A stretch of DNA of 64,000 bases, taken from contig NZ_JALXKS010000009.1 in the NCBI RefSeq assembly GCF_025144725.1, forward strand, positions 19,459 through 83,458. The letters are read 5' to 3'. This document shows positions 18,970 through 33,892 of this stretch, piece after piece (position 1 is the first letter of the stretch; each line of letters starts with the position of its first letter). Position numbers and translations under genes: made by a program. The notes under the pieces are model-generated. The model was given only the letters and a program-made list of their open reading frames with translations. It was not told the DNA's origin and searched no databases. This stretch comes from Brevibacterium sp. p3-SID960 (GTDB lineage: Bacteria; Actinomycetota; Actinomycetes; Actinomycetales; Brevibacteriaceae).

Positions 18970-19451
18970 TCCCGACCCTCATCGTCGCAGCCGTCATCGT
19001 CGTGCTCTTCGCCCTCATGTGGCTGGGCTGGCGGGCGCGCAAGAACCGGCAGTCCAGCATCCCCGCTCCCGCGGCGCCGGCTGCCGAACTCACGCTCAGC
19101 TCACCTCCCGTCGCGGGCACCTATGTGGCGACCACCCTGGCCGCCGAACCGCTCGAACGCGTCGCCGTCCACCACCTCGGCGTGCGCACCACCGCCTCAC
19201 TGGGCATCAGCGGCACCGGCATCGTCCTCGACCGCGACGGCGTGCCCGACATGCTCATCCCCGCCGCCGACCTCGAAGACGTGCGCACCGACTCGGGGAT
19301 GATCGGCAAATTCGTCGAACGCGACGGGCTCATCATCATCACCTGGCGGCTCGGCGACACCCTCGTCGACACCGGCTTCCGCCCCCGGCACGCAGCCGAC
19401 CGCACACCGACACTGAATTCCATCCGCCAGCTCCTCGGGGAGGACTCATGA
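18957..19451 (+). CDS. Small membrane protein of the pyr operon (PH-like)
   Basis: The 164-aa protein has one N-terminal membrane helix (about residues 5-24), a basic stop-transfer region (RARKNR), a Pro/Ala linker and a soluble beta-rich domain. A gene of this kind sits between pyrC and carA in mycobacteria (Rv1382) and many actinobacteria. Its biochemical role is not known to me. It overlaps pyrC by 13 nt and carA by 4 nt, so it is made together with the pathway enzymes. Confidence 0.75.
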   Translation: MDRLIPTLIVAAVIVVLFALMWLGWRARKNRQSSIPAPAAPAAELTLSSPPVAGTYVATTLAAEPLERVAVHHLGVRTTASLGISGTGIVLDRDGVPDMLIPAADLEDVRTDSGMIGKFVERDGLIIITWRLGDTLVDTGFRPRHAADRTPTLNSIRQLLGEDS

Positions 19452-20630
19452 CCCTGCACCAGCGCCCACCTGCCGTTCTCGTCCTCGACGACGGCCGCAC
19501 ACTGACCGGCCGCGCCTACGGCGCTGAGGGCTCGACCACCGGCGAGGCCGTGTTCGTCACCTCGATGACCGGCTACCAGGAGACCCTGACCGACCCGTCG
19601 TACCGGCGCCAGATCGTCATCCAGACGATGCCGCACATCGGCAACACCGGCGTCAACGACGAAGACGACGAATCCCGCGACATCTGGGTCGCCGGCTACG
19701 TCGTCCGCGACGCCGCCCGCCGCCGGTCGAACTGGCGGGCCACCGGCGACCTCGAAGCCCGGCTGACCGACCGCGGCATCGTCGGCATCACCGACATCGA
19801 CACCCGCGCACTCACCCGCCACCTGCGGGACAAGGGCGCCATGCGCGCCGGGATCTTCTCCGGTCCCGAGGCGCAGCGCCCGAACGCAGAGTTGCTCGCC
19901 GAGGTGCGTGCCGCCGAACCGATGGCAGGAGCGAATCTGAGCGCAGAAGTCACCTGCGACAAGCCGTACACGATCCCGGCGGACGGGGAGAAGAAGCACA
20001 GCGTCGTCGCCTACGACCTCGGCATCAAGACGACGACACTCGACCAGTTCGCCACCCGCGGAATCGAGACCATCGTCGTGCCGGCAGACTTCACCTTCGA
20101 ACAGCTCGCTGAGCTGGACCCCGACGGCGTGTTCTTCTCCAACGGCCCCGGCGATCCGTCGAGCGTGACGAACGCGGTGGACGTGCTCTCCCGGGTGCTG
20201 GAGGCCAAGATCCCGTTCTTCGGCATCTGCTTCGGCAACCAGCTGCTCGGGCGGGCACTCGGCTTCGAGACCTACAAGCTGCCCTTCGGCCACCGCGGCT
20301 CCAACCAGCCCGTCCTCGACACCGCCAACGGGCAGGTCCACATCACCACCCAGAACCACGGCTTCGCCGTCGCTGCCCCGCTGCGCGAGATCGTCACCGC
20401 CCCAGCCGGGGAGCACCTCGGCCGAGTGGAGGTCAGCTACATCGGACTCAACGACGCCGTCGTCGAAGGCCTGCGCTGCCTCGACCTGCCGGCGTTCTCC
20501 GTCCAGTTCCACCCCGAATCCGCAGCCGGCCCGCACGACGCCCGCGACCTGTTCGACCGGTTCATCGAACTGCTCGACGGCGCGGCCACCGTCACCCCGA
20601 GCATCGAGACCACCGAAGGAGACAACGCAC

Positions 20631-20638
<8 letters not shown>
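19448..20638 (+). CDS. carA: Carbamoyl-phosphate synthase small (glutaminase) subunit
   Basis: The 396-aa subunit hydrolyses glutamine and passes ammonia to CarB. The N-terminal domain has [14 protein letters not shown]. The class I amidotransferase nucleophile is the Cys in GICFGNQ, and the His and Glu of the triad are in [10 protein letters not shown] 19448 is supported by the ATGA overlap; longer frames upstream are antisense-like shadows. Its end overlaps carB by 8 nt. Confidence 0.96.
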
Positions 20639-23899
<3,261 letters not shown>

Positions 23900-23903
<4 letters not shown>

Positions 23904-24775
23904 GCGTGCAGGACACGAGCCCCCAGCCTGGACGGGATTACGGATGCGACTGGCCGCAGGCCAACCGCACTCGGCTGTGCGTCGGCATCGACCCGCACGC
24001 CGGGCTGCTGGCCGACTGGTCGCTGCCGGACTCCGCGGCCGGGGTGCGCGACTTCGGCCTGCGCATCGTCGAGGCGGCCGCAGGGGAGTGCAGGACCGTC
24101 AAACCGCAGGCGGCGTTCTTCGAACGCCACGGCTCCCGCGGGATGGCCGCCCTCGAAGACGTGCTGAGCGCTGCCCACGCTGCTGGGCTGTCGACGATCC
24201 TCGACATCAAGCGCGGTGACATCGGCTCGACGATGGCCGGCTACGCCGAGGCCTACATGAACCCGGCCTCCCCGCTGTACGCCCACGCCGTGACCCTGTC
24301 ACCGTATCTGGGCTTCGGCTCACTCGCACCGGCTTTCGAATGCGCACGCACCTACGGCACCGGCGCGTTCGTCCTCGCGCTGACGTCGAACCCCGATGGT
24401 GCCGCCGTCCAGCATGCGCGCACCTCCGGCGGACAGACGGTCGCCGCCGAGGTGATCGCAGGCGTCCGGGAGGTCAACGCACAGCTCGGTGCCCCGCGCC
24501 TCGGCGTCGTCATCGGTGCGACCACCGGCACCGCCGCCCGTGACCTCGGCATCGACCTGACAGCAGGCGACTACCCGATCCTGGCACCGGGCTACGGCGC
24601 CCAGGGAGGGGCAGTCGAGGATCTGCACAGCGTGTTCGGCGCAGCGTTCACCGACGGCCGGGTCATCGTGAATGCGGGACGTGCGATCCTCTCAGCAGGA
24701 CCGGGGATTCCAGCACTGCGCGAGCAGATGAGGGAAACGACCCGTGCGCTCACCGGTGCAGACGGTCTACACTGA
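23900..24775 (+). CDS. pyrF: Orotidine 5'-phosphate decarboxylase, type 2
   Basis: The 291-aa enzyme yields UMP. The catalytic Asp-x-Lys-x-x-Asp tetrad lies at Asp102, Lys104 and Asp107 ([11 protein letters not shown]), characteristic of the longer type 2 enzymes of actinobacteria. ATG 23900 overlaps the carB stop. It is the last gene of the pyr operon; pyrD and pyrE are not in this cluster. Confidence 0.95.
24768..24773 (+). promoter_or_regulatory. Candidate -10 for mihF
   Basis: TACACT lies in the last codons of pyrF, 43 nt before the mihF start. No convincing -35 is visible; TACAAA nearby is an alternative. The mihF leader carries AAGGAG at 24807-24812. Confidence 0.3.
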
Positions 24776-24816
24776 TACAAATCTGCTGATGCGGACTGGA
24801 GCACTAAGGAGTAGAC

Positions 24817-25134
24817 GTGGCTCTCCAACCTCTGACACCCGAACAGCGTTCTGCAGCACTCGACAAAGCGTTCAAGGCCAGGCAGGCTCGGGCGGATGCC
24901 AAGGCTGCGCTGAAGTCAGGTGAGAAATCCCTGTCGACAGTCCTGAAGGACGCAGCAGACGACGAAGCTCTGAGCAAGATGAAGGTCCATGACCTGCTGC
25001 GCTCCATGCCCGGCGTGGGCAAGCGGCGCGCTTCAGCGCTCATGGAGCAGATCGGCATTGCCGAATCCCGGCGACTCAAGGGCCTCGGCGTGCACCAGAA
25101 GGCCGCACTCGTGGAGAGATTCGAAACCGCGTGA
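24817..25134 (+). CDS. mihF: Actinobacterial integration host factor mIHF
   Basis: The 105-aa basic nucleoid protein is of the mIHF family, unrelated to E. coli IHF. A long helical N-terminus is followed by a helix-hairpin-helix DNA-binding region (residues 62-90) with PGVGK at 65-69. The GTG start follows AAGGAG. It overlaps gmk by GTGA, the order pyrF-mihF-gmk-rpoZ-coaBC-metK being the standard actinobacterial string. Confidence 0.94.
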   Translation: MALQPLTPEQRSAALDKAFKARQARADAKAALKSGEKSLSTVLKDAADDEALSKMKVHDLLRSMPGVGKRRASALMEQIGIAESRRLKGLGVHQKAALVERFETA

Positions 25135-25706
25135 CCCAACGACTGACTGTTCTGGCAGGACCGACCGCCGTCGGCAAAGGCACCGTCGGCGCACACATCC
25201 GCAGACACTTCCCGCAGATCTGGTTCTCCGTCTCAGCCACCACGCGCCCACCGCGTGAGGGCGAGCGGGAAGGCGTCGACTACTACTTCGTCAGCGAAGA
25301 GGAGTTCGACCGCATGATCGAAGCCGGCGAACTCCTCGAATTCGCCACCGTGCACGGCCGGTACCGCTACGGCACGCCTGCCGAGCCGGTGCGCGAAGCA
25401 CTCGAAGCCGGCTCCCATCCGCTGCTGGAGATCGACCTGCAGGGGGCCCGCCAGGTCAAGGAGACGATGCCTGAGGCGAGGTTCGTGTTCCTCGGCCCCC
25501 CGAGTTGGGATGAGCTCGTCCGCCGGCTCATCGGCCGCGGCACCGAATCCGAAGAGGAACAGGCCCGGCGGCTGGAGACCGCGAAGGAAGAGCTGGCCGC
25601 TGAGACCGAGTTCGACCACACCGTCATCAACCACGACATTTCAGAAGCCGCCGAGGAACTAGTAGCATTGATGGGGTTGTCAATCGACAACGCCCCCGAC
25701 AACTGA
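25131..25706 (+). CDS. gmk: Guanylate kinase
   Basis: The 191-aa kinase phosphorylates GMP to GDP. The P-loop GPTAVGKGT is at residues 10-18 (the usual form is GPSGVGKGT), followed by the GMP-binding [11 protein letters not shown] segment and DYYFVS. GTG start overlapping the mihF stop. Confidence 0.95.
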   Translation: MTQRLTVLAGPTAVGKGTVGAHIRRHFPQIWFSVSATTRPPREGEREGVDYYFVSEEEFDRMIEAGELLEFATVHGRYRYGTPAEPVREALEAGSHPLLEIDLQGARQVKETMPEARFVFLGPPSWDELVRRLIGRGTESEEEQARRLETAKEELAAETEFDHTVINHDISEAAEELVALMGLSIDNAPDN

Positions 25707-25716
25707 TGGAGTTTGA

Positions 25717-26055
25717 GTGTCCGCTGAACCGAAAGGTATCACCAATCCGCCGATCGACGACCTGCTGGCGGTGACGGATTCGAAGTTCGAACTCGTCATC
25801 GAATCGGCTCGCCGCGCCCGGCAGATCAATGCCTACTACGCGCAGCTTCAGGAGGGCCTGCTCGAGAACGTCGGCCCGCTGGTGACCCCGGAGCCGAACG
25901 AGAAGCCGCTGTCGATCGCCCTGCGCGAGGTCAACGAAGGCAAGATCCTCATCCGCGAGCCGCGTGAAGAGGACTTCGCCGCGCCGGTCGTCGAAGACTT
26001 CGAGACTGCTGAAGCCGACATCGACCTGAGCTTCGACACCCCCACCGAGCAGTGA
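25717..26055 (+). CDS. rpoZ: RNA polymerase omega subunit
   Basis: The 112-aa omega subunit assists RNA polymerase assembly. The N-terminal [20 protein letters not shown] and the [10 protein letters not shown] segment match actinobacterial omega; the acidic C-terminal tail is typical. GTG start 10 nt after gmk; the stop overlaps coaBC (GTGA). Confidence 0.94.
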   Translation: MSAEPKGITNPPIDDLLAVTDSKFELVIESARRARQINAYYAQLQEGLLENVGPLVTPEPNEKPLSIALREVNEGKILIREPREEDFAAPVVEDFETAEADIDLSFDTPTEQ

Positions 26056-27323
26056 ACATCGTCGTAGGGGTCAGCGGCGGGATCGCGGCCTACAAGGCCT
26101 GTCAGGTCGTCCGCGCCCTGCGAGAACGCGGGCACGCCGTCAAGGTCGTGCCCACCGACTCGGCGCTCACCTTCGTCGGCGCCGCCACCTGGGAGGCGCT
26201 GAGCGGCCAGCCGGTGCAGACGAGCGTGTTCGAACGCATCGACGAAGTCGAGCACATCCGCATCGGCCAGCACGCCGACCTCGTGCTCATCGCCCCGGCC
26301 ACCGCCGACCTCATCGCACGGCTGCGCGCTGGGCGGGCCGATGACCTGCTGACCGCCACCGTCATCTCCACGACCGCGCCGGTGGTGCTTGCGCCTGCGA
26401 TGCACACCGAGATGTGGCTCAACCCCGCCACCGCCGACAACGTCGCCGTGCTGCGCGAACGCGGCATCCATGTCATCGAACCGGCCAGCGGCCGGCTCAC
26501 CGGAGCCGATTCCGGGCCCGGACGGCTACCCGAACCCGAGGACATCGTCGCCACCGCCCTTGACGTCCACAGCAGCCGTGCCTCGGGAACCGACGCCGAG
26601 GCGCCACTCGCCGGTCGGCGAGTGCTCATCACCGCAGGCGGCACCCGCGAGCCGCTCGACCCGGTGCGCTTCCTCGGCAACCGGTCCTCGGGCAAACAGG
26701 GGATCGCCCTGGCCCGTGCGGCAGCCGGACTCGGTGCCGATGTCACCCTTATCGCCGCCAACGTCGAGGACAGACTGCTGGAGGGCCTCAGCGACCGGAT
26801 CGCCGTCACCGGCATCGAGACGACCGCCGAACTGCAGCACGCCGCCCAGGCCTCTCAGCCCGATGCCGACGTCATCATCATGTGCGCCGCGGTCGTCGAC
26901 TACCGGCCGGCTGAGACCGCCGAGCACAAGATGAAGAAGTCCGGGGACTCCGGATTGATGATCGAACTCGTGCAGAACCCCGACATCCTCGCCGGCCTCG
27001 TCGATACCCGCGCCGAGGGCCAGACGATCATCGGATTCGCCGCCGAAACCGGCTCCCCGCACGCCAGCGCTGAGGAGCTCGCCCAGCAGAAGCTGCTGCG
27101 CAAGGGCTGCGACATGCTCGTTCTCAACGACGTCTCCGCCGGCCAGGCCTTCGACCGCGACGACAACAGCCTCATCGTCTACGAACGCGTCCCCACCGAC
27201 CCCGGTCAGGGCGGAGCCGCTGGTCAGAGCGCTTCAGTGCGCGAGGTGCTCCGCACGGCCGGGTCGAAGGAGAATGTGTCGCAGGAAGTCATGGCCGCTG
27301 TCGCTGCGCGTGCGAATCGATAG
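26052..27323 (+). CDS. coaBC: Bifunctional phosphopantothenoylcysteine decarboxylase/synthetase
   Basis: The 423-aa fusion carries out two steps of CoA synthesis. The N-terminal flavoprotein CoaC domain starts [20 protein letters not shown]. The C-terminal CoaB domain has [30 protein letters not shown] and KMKK. GTG start overlapping rpoZ. Its stop TAG (27321-27323) is the first half of the predicted metK -10 box. Confidence 0.95.
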   Translation: MNIVVGVSGGIAAYKACQVVRALRERGHAVKVVPTDSALTFVGAATWEALSGQPVQTSVFERIDEVEHIRIGQHADLVLIAPATADLIARLRAGRADDLLTATVISTTAPVVLAPAMHTEMWLNPATADNVAVLRERGIHVIEPASGRLTGADSGPGRLPEPEDIVATALDVHSSRASGTDAEAPLAGRRVLITAGGTREPLDPVRFLGNRSSGKQGIALARAAAGLGADVTLIAANVEDRLLEGLSDRIAVTGIETTAELQHAAQASQPDADVIIMCAAVVDYRPAETAEHKMKKSGDSGLMIELVQNPDILAGLVDTRAEGQTIIGFAAETGSPHASAEELAQQKLLRKGCDMLVLNDVSAGQAFDRDDNSLIVYERVPTDPGQGGAAGQSASVREVLRTAGSKENVSQEVMAAVAARANR

Positions 27324-27326
27324 GAT
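27321..27326 (+). promoter_or_regulatory. Predicted leaderless -10 box of metK
   Basis: TAGGAT followed by 6 nt (GGCCGG) and the metK GTG. The TAG is the coaBC stop codon. There is no room for a leader or riboswitch if this promoter is used. Confidence 0.6.
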
Positions 27327-27332
27327 GGCCGG

Positions 27333-28532
<1,200 letters not shown>

Positions 28533-28553
28533 CCCGCTCAGGAGAGCAGACGC

Positions 28554-30653
28554 ATGAGCCAGCAGCCGCGGCTCATCGCCGACGACGGCGATGACGACGG
28601 CCTCGACTCCGGCATTCGGGTGCGCGGCGGCAAGACGCCGGCCGCGCACCTGCCGGTTGCCGAGGTGCTCGTCGAAACCCAGCTGCCGCACCTGGCCCGC
28701 CCCTTCGACTACGCCGTCACCGAGGGCCTCGACGCCGACGCACAGCCCGGAGTGCGCGTGCGGGTCCGCTTCGCCGGGCGGCTCATCTCCGGATTCGTCG
28801 TCTCCCGCAAGGCCAGCAGCGAACACGTCGGTGAACTCACCGCCATCGAGCGGGTCGTCTCCGACCTCGTCGTTCTCACTCCCGAACTGCGCCGTCTGTG
28901 CGAGGAGATCGCCGCCCGCTACGCCGGCACCCTGCCCGATGTGCTGCGCCTGGCGATCCCGCCCAGGCATGCGACAGCCGAGAAGCGCGCCCGCACCGCA
29001 TCGCCCGCGCCGCTCGGCGCGGTCGAACGCCAGCAGATCTGCGATGAGATCAGCGCACACTCCGATGAACCGGGCGCTTTCACCGACTACCTCACCGCGC
29101 TCGACACCTGGATGGGTGCGGCCCCAGCAGACGGCGACAGCAGCAGCACAGCCGACGGCGACACCGCCAGCGCACCTGCCGGCCCGCGCGCGGCCATGGC
29201 GCTGCTGCCTGGCAGCCTGCCGGGCACCGGCTGGATCCACTACGGACTGCGCACAGCCGCCCGCGTGCTGCGCACAGGCCGATCGGTGCTGTGGCTCGTG
29301 CCCGATCACCGCGAACTCGCTGCGCTCGAAGCCGCCCTCGGCGACTTCAAGCCGCTGGCGATCCGCCTGTCAGCCGATCAAGGCCAGTCTGCTCGCTGGT
29401 CGGCCTGGGTGCGCGCGCTGCACGGAACCGCCCGCCTCGTCATCGGTACCCGCGCCGCCGCGTTCGCCCCGACATCCGACATCGGCCTGGTCATCTGCCT
29501 CGACGACGGCGATGAGAACTACCTTGACCAGCACGCCCCCTACCCGCACGCCCGTCAGGTGCTGCTCACCCGCATCCAGCAGACCGGTTGTGCAGCCCTG
29601 TTCCTCGACTACAACCGCACCGTCGAGATCCAGCGGCTCGTGCGCATCGGCTGGCTCGGCGAGATCACCTACCCGGCGCCGGCCCACCGCCAGCAGGCCC
29701 CGGTCTGCCAGCTGCCACCAGAAGACCTTCCGCCGCATCAGCACCAGCGGCTGCCCGAACTCGGCTTCCGCCTCACCCAGGCAGCGATCGGACGCACCAA
29801 GGAATCCCCGGCTATCGGACCCGTCCTCGTGCAAGTTCCGCGCGCCGGCTACCTGCCGGTGGTCGCCTGCGCCGGCTGCCGGGCCGTCATCGAATGCCCG
29901 CAGTGCGCAGGCAAACTCGAAGCCGCTTCCCAGACGGGGCCCTTCGCCTGCCGGATCTGCGGCTTCCGTGCCGAAACCTTCACCTGCCCCCAGTGCTCCA
30001 GCCACACCATCCGATCCGTCGTCGCCGGGATTGAGCGCACCTTCGAAGAGCTCGGCCGCGCCTTCCCCGGCACCAAGGTCATCCGCTCCGGCGGCAGCCA
30101 CATCATCGACCGCGTCCCCGACGAACCGAGCATCGTCGTCGCCACCACCGGGGCTGAACCGTATGCTGACAACGGCTACGCCCTGGCCCTGCTGCTCGAC
30201 TCGCTCTGGCCGGGCCCGGGCCTGCAGGCCACCGACCGCGCCATCGCCCGCCGCATGCGGGCTGCCTGCCTGGTCCGCGGCTGGCAGCACGGCGGACGCA
30301 TCCTGCTCATGGACGACGACCCCTCGATCCGCCAGGTCATCTCCGATTTCGCACCCGTCGCCTGGGCCGATGAGCAGTACCGGGCGCGCAGCGAGCTGCG
30401 CTTCCCCCCGGCAGTGCGCACCATCGGCCTGCGCGGTGACCGGTCCGCCGTCGCCGAGGTGGTTGCTGCGGCTTCCGAGGTAGGTCAGGTGTGGGACATC
30501 TACGCGCACGACGAGCCGTACGAGCTCATCATCGGCACCACCATCGCCTCCGGACCCGCCGTCACCCGGCGGATCGCCGCCGAGGTCGCCGCCCGGTCGA
30601 TGCGGCATGAGGATTCCGTCTTCGCCCGGGTCGACGATCCCGACGTGCTCTGA
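28554..30653 (+). CDS. priA: Primosomal protein PriA, helicase-inactive actinobacterial form
   Basis: The 699-aa protein aligns with PriA through its DNA-binding N-terminus (residues about 35-140), but the Walker A site is lost: the region reads LPGSLPGTGWIHYGL instead of GSGKTE. The DEEH box is also gone (ICLDDGDENYLDQ). Four CxxC pairs of the zinc domain remain (CAGC, CPQC, CRIC, CPQC). Actinobacterial PriA is commonly annotated as lacking helicase residues, so a loader or structural role at restarted forks is likely. A GGAG binding site precedes ATG 28554. Confidence 0.9.
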   Translation: MSQQPRLIADDGDDDGLDSGIRVRGGKTPAAHLPVAEVLVETQLPHLARPFDYAVTEGLDADAQPGVRVRVRFAGRLISGFVVSRKASSEHVGELTAIERVVSDLVVLTPELRRLCEEIAARYAGTLPDVLRLAIPPRHATAEKRARTASPAPLGAVERQQICDEISAHSDEPGAFTDYLTALDTWMGAAPADGDSSSTADGDTASAPAGPRAAMALLPGSLPGTGWIHYGLRTAARVLRTGRSVLWLVPDHRELAALEAALGDFKPLAIRLSADQGQSARWSAWVRALHGTARLVIGTRAAAFAPTSDIGLVICLDDGDENYLDQHAPYPHARQVLLTRIQQTGCAALFLDYNRTVEIQRLVRIGWLGEITYPAPAHRQQAPVCQLPPEDLPPHQHQRLPELGFRLTQAAIGRTKESPAIGPVLVQVPRAGYLPVVACAGCRAVIECPQCAGKLEAASQTGPFACRICGFRAETFTCPQCSSHTIRSVVAGIERTFEELGRAFPGTKVIRSGGSHIIDRVPDEPSIVVATTGAEPYADNGYALALLLDSLWPGPGLQATDRAIARRMRAACLVRGWQHGGRILLMDDDPSIRQVISDFAPVAWADEQYRARSELRFPPAVRTIGLRGDRSAVAEVVAAASEVGQVWDIYAHDEPYELIIGTTIASGPAVTRRIAAEVAARSMRHEDSVFARVDDPDVL

Positions 30654-30671
30654 ACCTGTCTGCCCGGTCGT

Positions 30672-30677
30672 TAGACT
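30672..30677 (+). promoter_or_regulatory. Predicted leaderless -10 box of fmt
   Basis: TAGACT, then 6 nt (GGCGGG), then the fmt GTG. Confidence 0.6.
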
Positions 30678-30683
30678 GGCGGG

Positions 30684-31628
30684 GTGAGAATCGTCTTCGC
30701 AGGAACCCCCGCCGTGGCCGTGCCCGCTCTCGAAGCGCTGCTTGAGTCCAACCATGAGGTCATCGCCGTGCTCACCCGCCCCGATGCGCCTGTTGGGCGC
30801 AAGCGCGTGCTGACACCGAGCCCGGTGAAGGAGCGCGCCCTGGCAGCCGGGATCCCGGTGCTCGAGGCAGCCCGGCTGCGCGGGCAGATCCTCGACGAGC
30901 TCGACGCTCTCAACCCCGATGCCGTCGCCGTCGTCGCCTTCGGCGCGATCGCAGGCCCCCGCGCCCTGTCGATCAGCGCGCACGGCTGGTACAACCTGCA
31001 CTTCTCCCTGCTGCCGCAGTGGCGCGGAGCGGCACCGGTGCAGCGGGCGCTCATGGCCGGGCAGATGTCCTCGGGAGTCACCGTCTTCCGCATCGACACC
31101 GGCATGGACACCGGCCCGGTGCTCGCCCAGCAGGAACTCGACCTGCCCTCAGCGCCGGCCGGTGAAGTCCTCGACTCCTACGCCCGCACCGGCGCTGAGC
31201 TGCTCGTCACCGCCTTCGACCAACTCGCCGACGGCACCGCCGAGCTCACCCCGCAACAGGGGGAGAGCAGCCATGCCGAGAAGATCATCCCCGAGGAAGC
31301 CGAACTGTCCTTCACCGCCACCACCGCTGAACTCGTCGCCCGCGCCAACGGCGTGACGCCGACACCGGGCCCGTGGGCGCTCATGGACGGCAAGCGCACG
31401 AAGCTCGCCGGCCTCACCGCGGCCGATGACCCCGGCAGCGCAGCCTGGCAGCAGCCCGGCCAGCTCGCCGCTGACGCCGACGGCTCCGTACTCATCGGCA
31501 CCAGCGACGGAGCGGTCATCGTTGAACGGATCCAGCCCTTCGGCAAGGCGATGATGGACGCCGCCGACTTCCTGCGCGGCCGCGGCCAGGCCGCCTTCGA
31601 CATCAGCGAGGAGCCCGCCGATGGCTGA
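30684..31628 (+). CDS. fmt: Methionyl-tRNA formyltransferase
   Basis: The 314-aa enzyme formylates initiator Met-tRNA. The N-terminal RIVFAGTPAVAVPALEAL, the catalytic His in YNLHFSLLPQWRGAAP and Asp in DTGMDTGP are present, followed by the C-terminal OB-like tRNA-binding domain. GTG start with a leaderless-type promoter; its end overlaps rsmB by 8 nt. Confidence 0.96.
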   Translation: MRIVFAGTPAVAVPALEALLESNHEVIAVLTRPDAPVGRKRVLTPSPVKERALAAGIPVLEAARLRGQILDELDALNPDAVAVVAFGAIAGPRALSISAHGWYNLHFSLLPQWRGAAPVQRALMAGQMSSGVTVFRIDTGMDTGPVLAQQELDLPSAPAGEVLDSYARTGAELLVTAFDQLADGTAELTPQQGESSHAEKIIPEEAELSFTATTAELVARANGVTPTPGPWALMDGKRTKLAGLTAADDPGSAAWQQPGQLAADADGSVLIGTSDGAVIVERIQPFGKAMMDAADFLRGRGQAAFDISEEPADG

Positions 31629-33087
31629 GCCCAGCGGAGACCGCAAGCCCACCCCCGGCAAACCCGGCCCCGGCGTCAAACGCCGCCGCACCAGCCACGG
31701 CCGCACCCGCGTCAACCCCGGTAGGCGCATCGCCTTCGACGTGCTCATCGCCGTCGACGATGACGACGCCTACGCCAACCTGCTGCTGCCCCCGCGGCTC
31801 AGCCGCGCCGGACTCAGCACCGCCGACGCCGGGCTGGCGACCGAGCTGACCTACGGCACCCTGCGCGGCCGCGGCCTCTACGATGCGATCATCGCCCACG
31901 CCGCCGGCCGGTCCGTCAGCAAGCTCGACACCCCTGCCCGCAACGCCCTGCGCCTGGGTGCCCACCAGCTGCTGGAGATGAAGACTGCCGCCCATGCCGC
32001 CGTCAACGAAACCGTCGGTCTCATGCGTGCGACCCAGCACATGAAGGCCGCAGGGTTCGTCAACGCCGTCATGCGCCGCATCAGCGAACGCACCCGCACC
32101 GAATGGATCGACCTCGTCACCGACGGCGCCAGCGACGATGAGAAGATCGGGCTCGCCTACGCCCACCCGGCCTGGATCGTCACCGCACTGCGCGAATCGC
32201 TGACCGCCCACGGAAGGCATCCCGGTGAGCTCACCGCGCTGCTCGAAGCCGACAATGTGCCTGCCCGCGTGTGCCTGACAGTCCTGCCCGGCCTGGCCGA
32301 CCGCGAGGTGATCGCCGCCGACTACGGAGAACCTACGACGCTGTCCCCGCTCGGCGTCGAACTGTCCTCCGGAGACCCATACGCGCTGCCCGAAGTGCAG
32401 GCCGGACAGGCTCGTGTCCAGGACGAAGGCTCCCAGCTCGTGGCCCTCGGCCTGACCGCAGCCCCGGCGCCTGAGGGCCCGGTTCTCGACCTCTGCGCCG
32501 GTCCCGGCGGCAAGACCGCCGTGCTCGCAGCCGAAGCAGCTGCCACCGGCACGCCGGTCGTCGCCTGCGACGTCTCGGCCCACCGCGCTGAGCTCGTCCG
32601 CGACTCCGTGCGCGCCATCGATGCAGACGTCACCGTCCTCACCGCCGACGGCCGCAGCCTGGCAGACGAGCACCTCGGCCGCTACGCGCGCGTGCTTGCC
32701 GACGTGCCCTGCACCGGCCTGGGTGCATTGCGCCGCCGACCCGAAGCGCGCTGGAGACGGCGAGCCGCCGACGTCGAGGCGCTGCAGCCGATCCAGCGCG
32801 CACTCCTGACCCGGGCGATCGAGCTCACCGCGCCTGGGGGAGTCGTGGCCTACACCACCTGCTCACCCCACTGCGGCGAGACGATCGACATCGTCACACA
32901 GGTGCTCACTGCCTCGGGCACGGACGTCGAGGCGCTCGACGCGCCGTCGATCCTCGCTGAGGTCACCGGCCGGGACGCTGCAGCGTTCGCCTCGGCGCGG
33001 ATCGGGACCGGGCGGGCCGCGCAGCTGTGGCCGCACGTGCACGGCACCGACGGGATGTTCCTCGCACTGCTGCGCCGCACCGGCTGA
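31621..33087 (+). CDS. rsmB: 16S rRNA (cytosine-C5) methyltransferase RsmB-type
   Basis: The 488-aa protein has a basic N-terminal extension (about 35 residues), a NusB-like RNA-binding domain (about 36-180) and a Rossmann methyltransferase domain with [12 protein letters not shown]. The two catalytic cysteines are in [18 protein letters not shown] (motif IV) and [10 protein letters not shown] (motif VI, nucleophile). It overlaps fmt, a conserved partnership. Confidence 0.93.
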   Translation: MAEPSGDRKPTPGKPGPGVKRRRTSHGRTRVNPGRRIAFDVLIAVDDDDAYANLLLPPRLSRAGLSTADAGLATELTYGTLRGRGLYDAIIAHAAGRSVSKLDTPARNALRLGAHQLLEMKTAAHAAVNETVGLMRATQHMKAAGFVNAVMRRISERTRTEWIDLVTDGASDDEKIGLAYAHPAWIVTALRESLTAHGRHPGELTALLEADNVPARVCLTVLPGLADREVIAADYGEPTTLSPLGVELSSGDPYALPEVQAGQARVQDEGSQLVALGLTAAPAPEGPVLDLCAGPGGKTAVLAAEAAATGTPVVACDVSAHRAELVRDSVRAIDADVTVLTADGRSLADEHLGRYARVLADVPCTGLGALRRRPEARWRRRAADVEALQPIQRALLTRAIELTAPGGVVAYTTCSPHCGETIDIVTQVLTASGTDVEALDAPSILAEVTGRDAAAFASARIGTGRAAQLWPHVHGTDGMFLALLRRTG

Positions 33088-33100
33088 AGCGCCGAGGCTC

Positions 33101-33106
33101 TATGCT
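33101..33106 (+). promoter_or_regulatory. Predicted leaderless -10 box of rpe
   Basis: TATGCT, then 6 nt (GGGAGG), then the rpe GTG. The purine stretch directly abuts the start codon and so is too close to act as a normal ribosome binding site. Confidence 0.55.
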
Positions 33107-33112
33107 GGGAGG

Positions 33113-33775
33113 GTGAGCATTCGCATTCATCCCAGCATCCTGTCCTGTGACTTCTCCCGCCTGTCTGAGGAACTCGACGCGATCTCGGCAGCCGATATGG
33201 CCCACGTCGACGTCATGGACAACCACTTCGTCCCCAACCTGACCTTCGGCCCTCCTGTCGTCGAGCGGATCCGCGAGGTCTCGCCGATCCCTATCGACGC
33301 ACATCTCATGATCGAACAGGCCGACCGGCACGCCCCGGTCTACGCCGAGATGGGCTGCGCTTCGGTCAGCTTCCACGCTGAAGCCTCCGCCGCTCCCGTC
33401 CGGCTGGCGCGAGAGATCCGCGCACTGGGGGCGAAGGCCTCGCTGGCGATCCGCCCGGCCACCCCGATAGAGCCCTATATCGACCTGCTGGCCGAGTTCG
33501 ACCAGATCCTCATCATGACCGTCGAACCCGGATTCGGCGGCCAGTCATTCCTCGATGTGTGCCTGCCGAAGGTCACCCGCACCCGCCAAGCGATCGAAAG
33601 CGCCGGACTCGAAGTCCAACTGCAGGTCGACGGGGGAGTCTCAGCCACGACCGTCGCCCGCGCTGTGGCCGCCGGAGCGAACGTGCTCGTCGCGGGCTCC
33701 GCCGTCTACCGCGCCGAGGATCGCACCGCAGCGATCGAAGAGCTGCGCGAACTCGCTGTCGAAGCCCAGCGTTGA
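33113..33775 (+). CDS. rpe: Ribulose-phosphate 3-epimerase
   Basis: This 220-aa TIM-barrel enzyme of the pentose phosphate pathway interconverts ribulose-5-P and xylulose-5-[13 protein letters not shown], the metal ligands in [12 protein letters not shown] and AHLMIEQ, and [12 protein letters not shown] are diagnostic. Its stop codon lies in the first unit of a tandem repeat. Confidence 0.96.
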   Translation: MSIRIHPSILSCDFSRLSEELDAISAADMAHVDVMDNHFVPNLTFGPPVVERIREVSPIPIDAHLMIEQADRHAPVYAEMGCASVSFHAEASAAPVRLAREIRALGAKASLAIRPATPIEPYIDLLAEFDQILIMTVEPGFGGQSFLDVCLPKVTRTRQAIESAGLEVQLQVDGGVSATTVARAVAAGANVLVAGSAVYRAEDRTAAIEELRELAVEAQR

Positions 33776-33851
33776 ACAGGCCCGTGGGCAGAGAATGCTG
33801 AAAAGGCCCGTGGGCAGAGAATGCTGAACAGGCACGCAGACAGAGAAGAGT
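33774..33851 (+). repeat. 26-bp direct repeat array, three units
   Basis: Units at 33774-33799 and 33800-33825 differ at one base; a third, decayed unit lies at 33826-33851. Each contains GCCCGTGGGC, a short self-complementary stretch, in the first two copies. The first unit includes the last two bases of the rpe stop codon. It lies in the gap between rpe and the FMN riboswitch and may serve as a weak terminator. Confidence 0.85.
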
Positions 33852-33892
33852 TGCCGCGAATGTGAGCCAGAGCCTATAGTGCGACCAGGAGT

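Noticed and set aside
33774-33851. CRISPR array
   Set aside because: The 26-bp units are directly adjacent with no spacers, and no cas genes are present.
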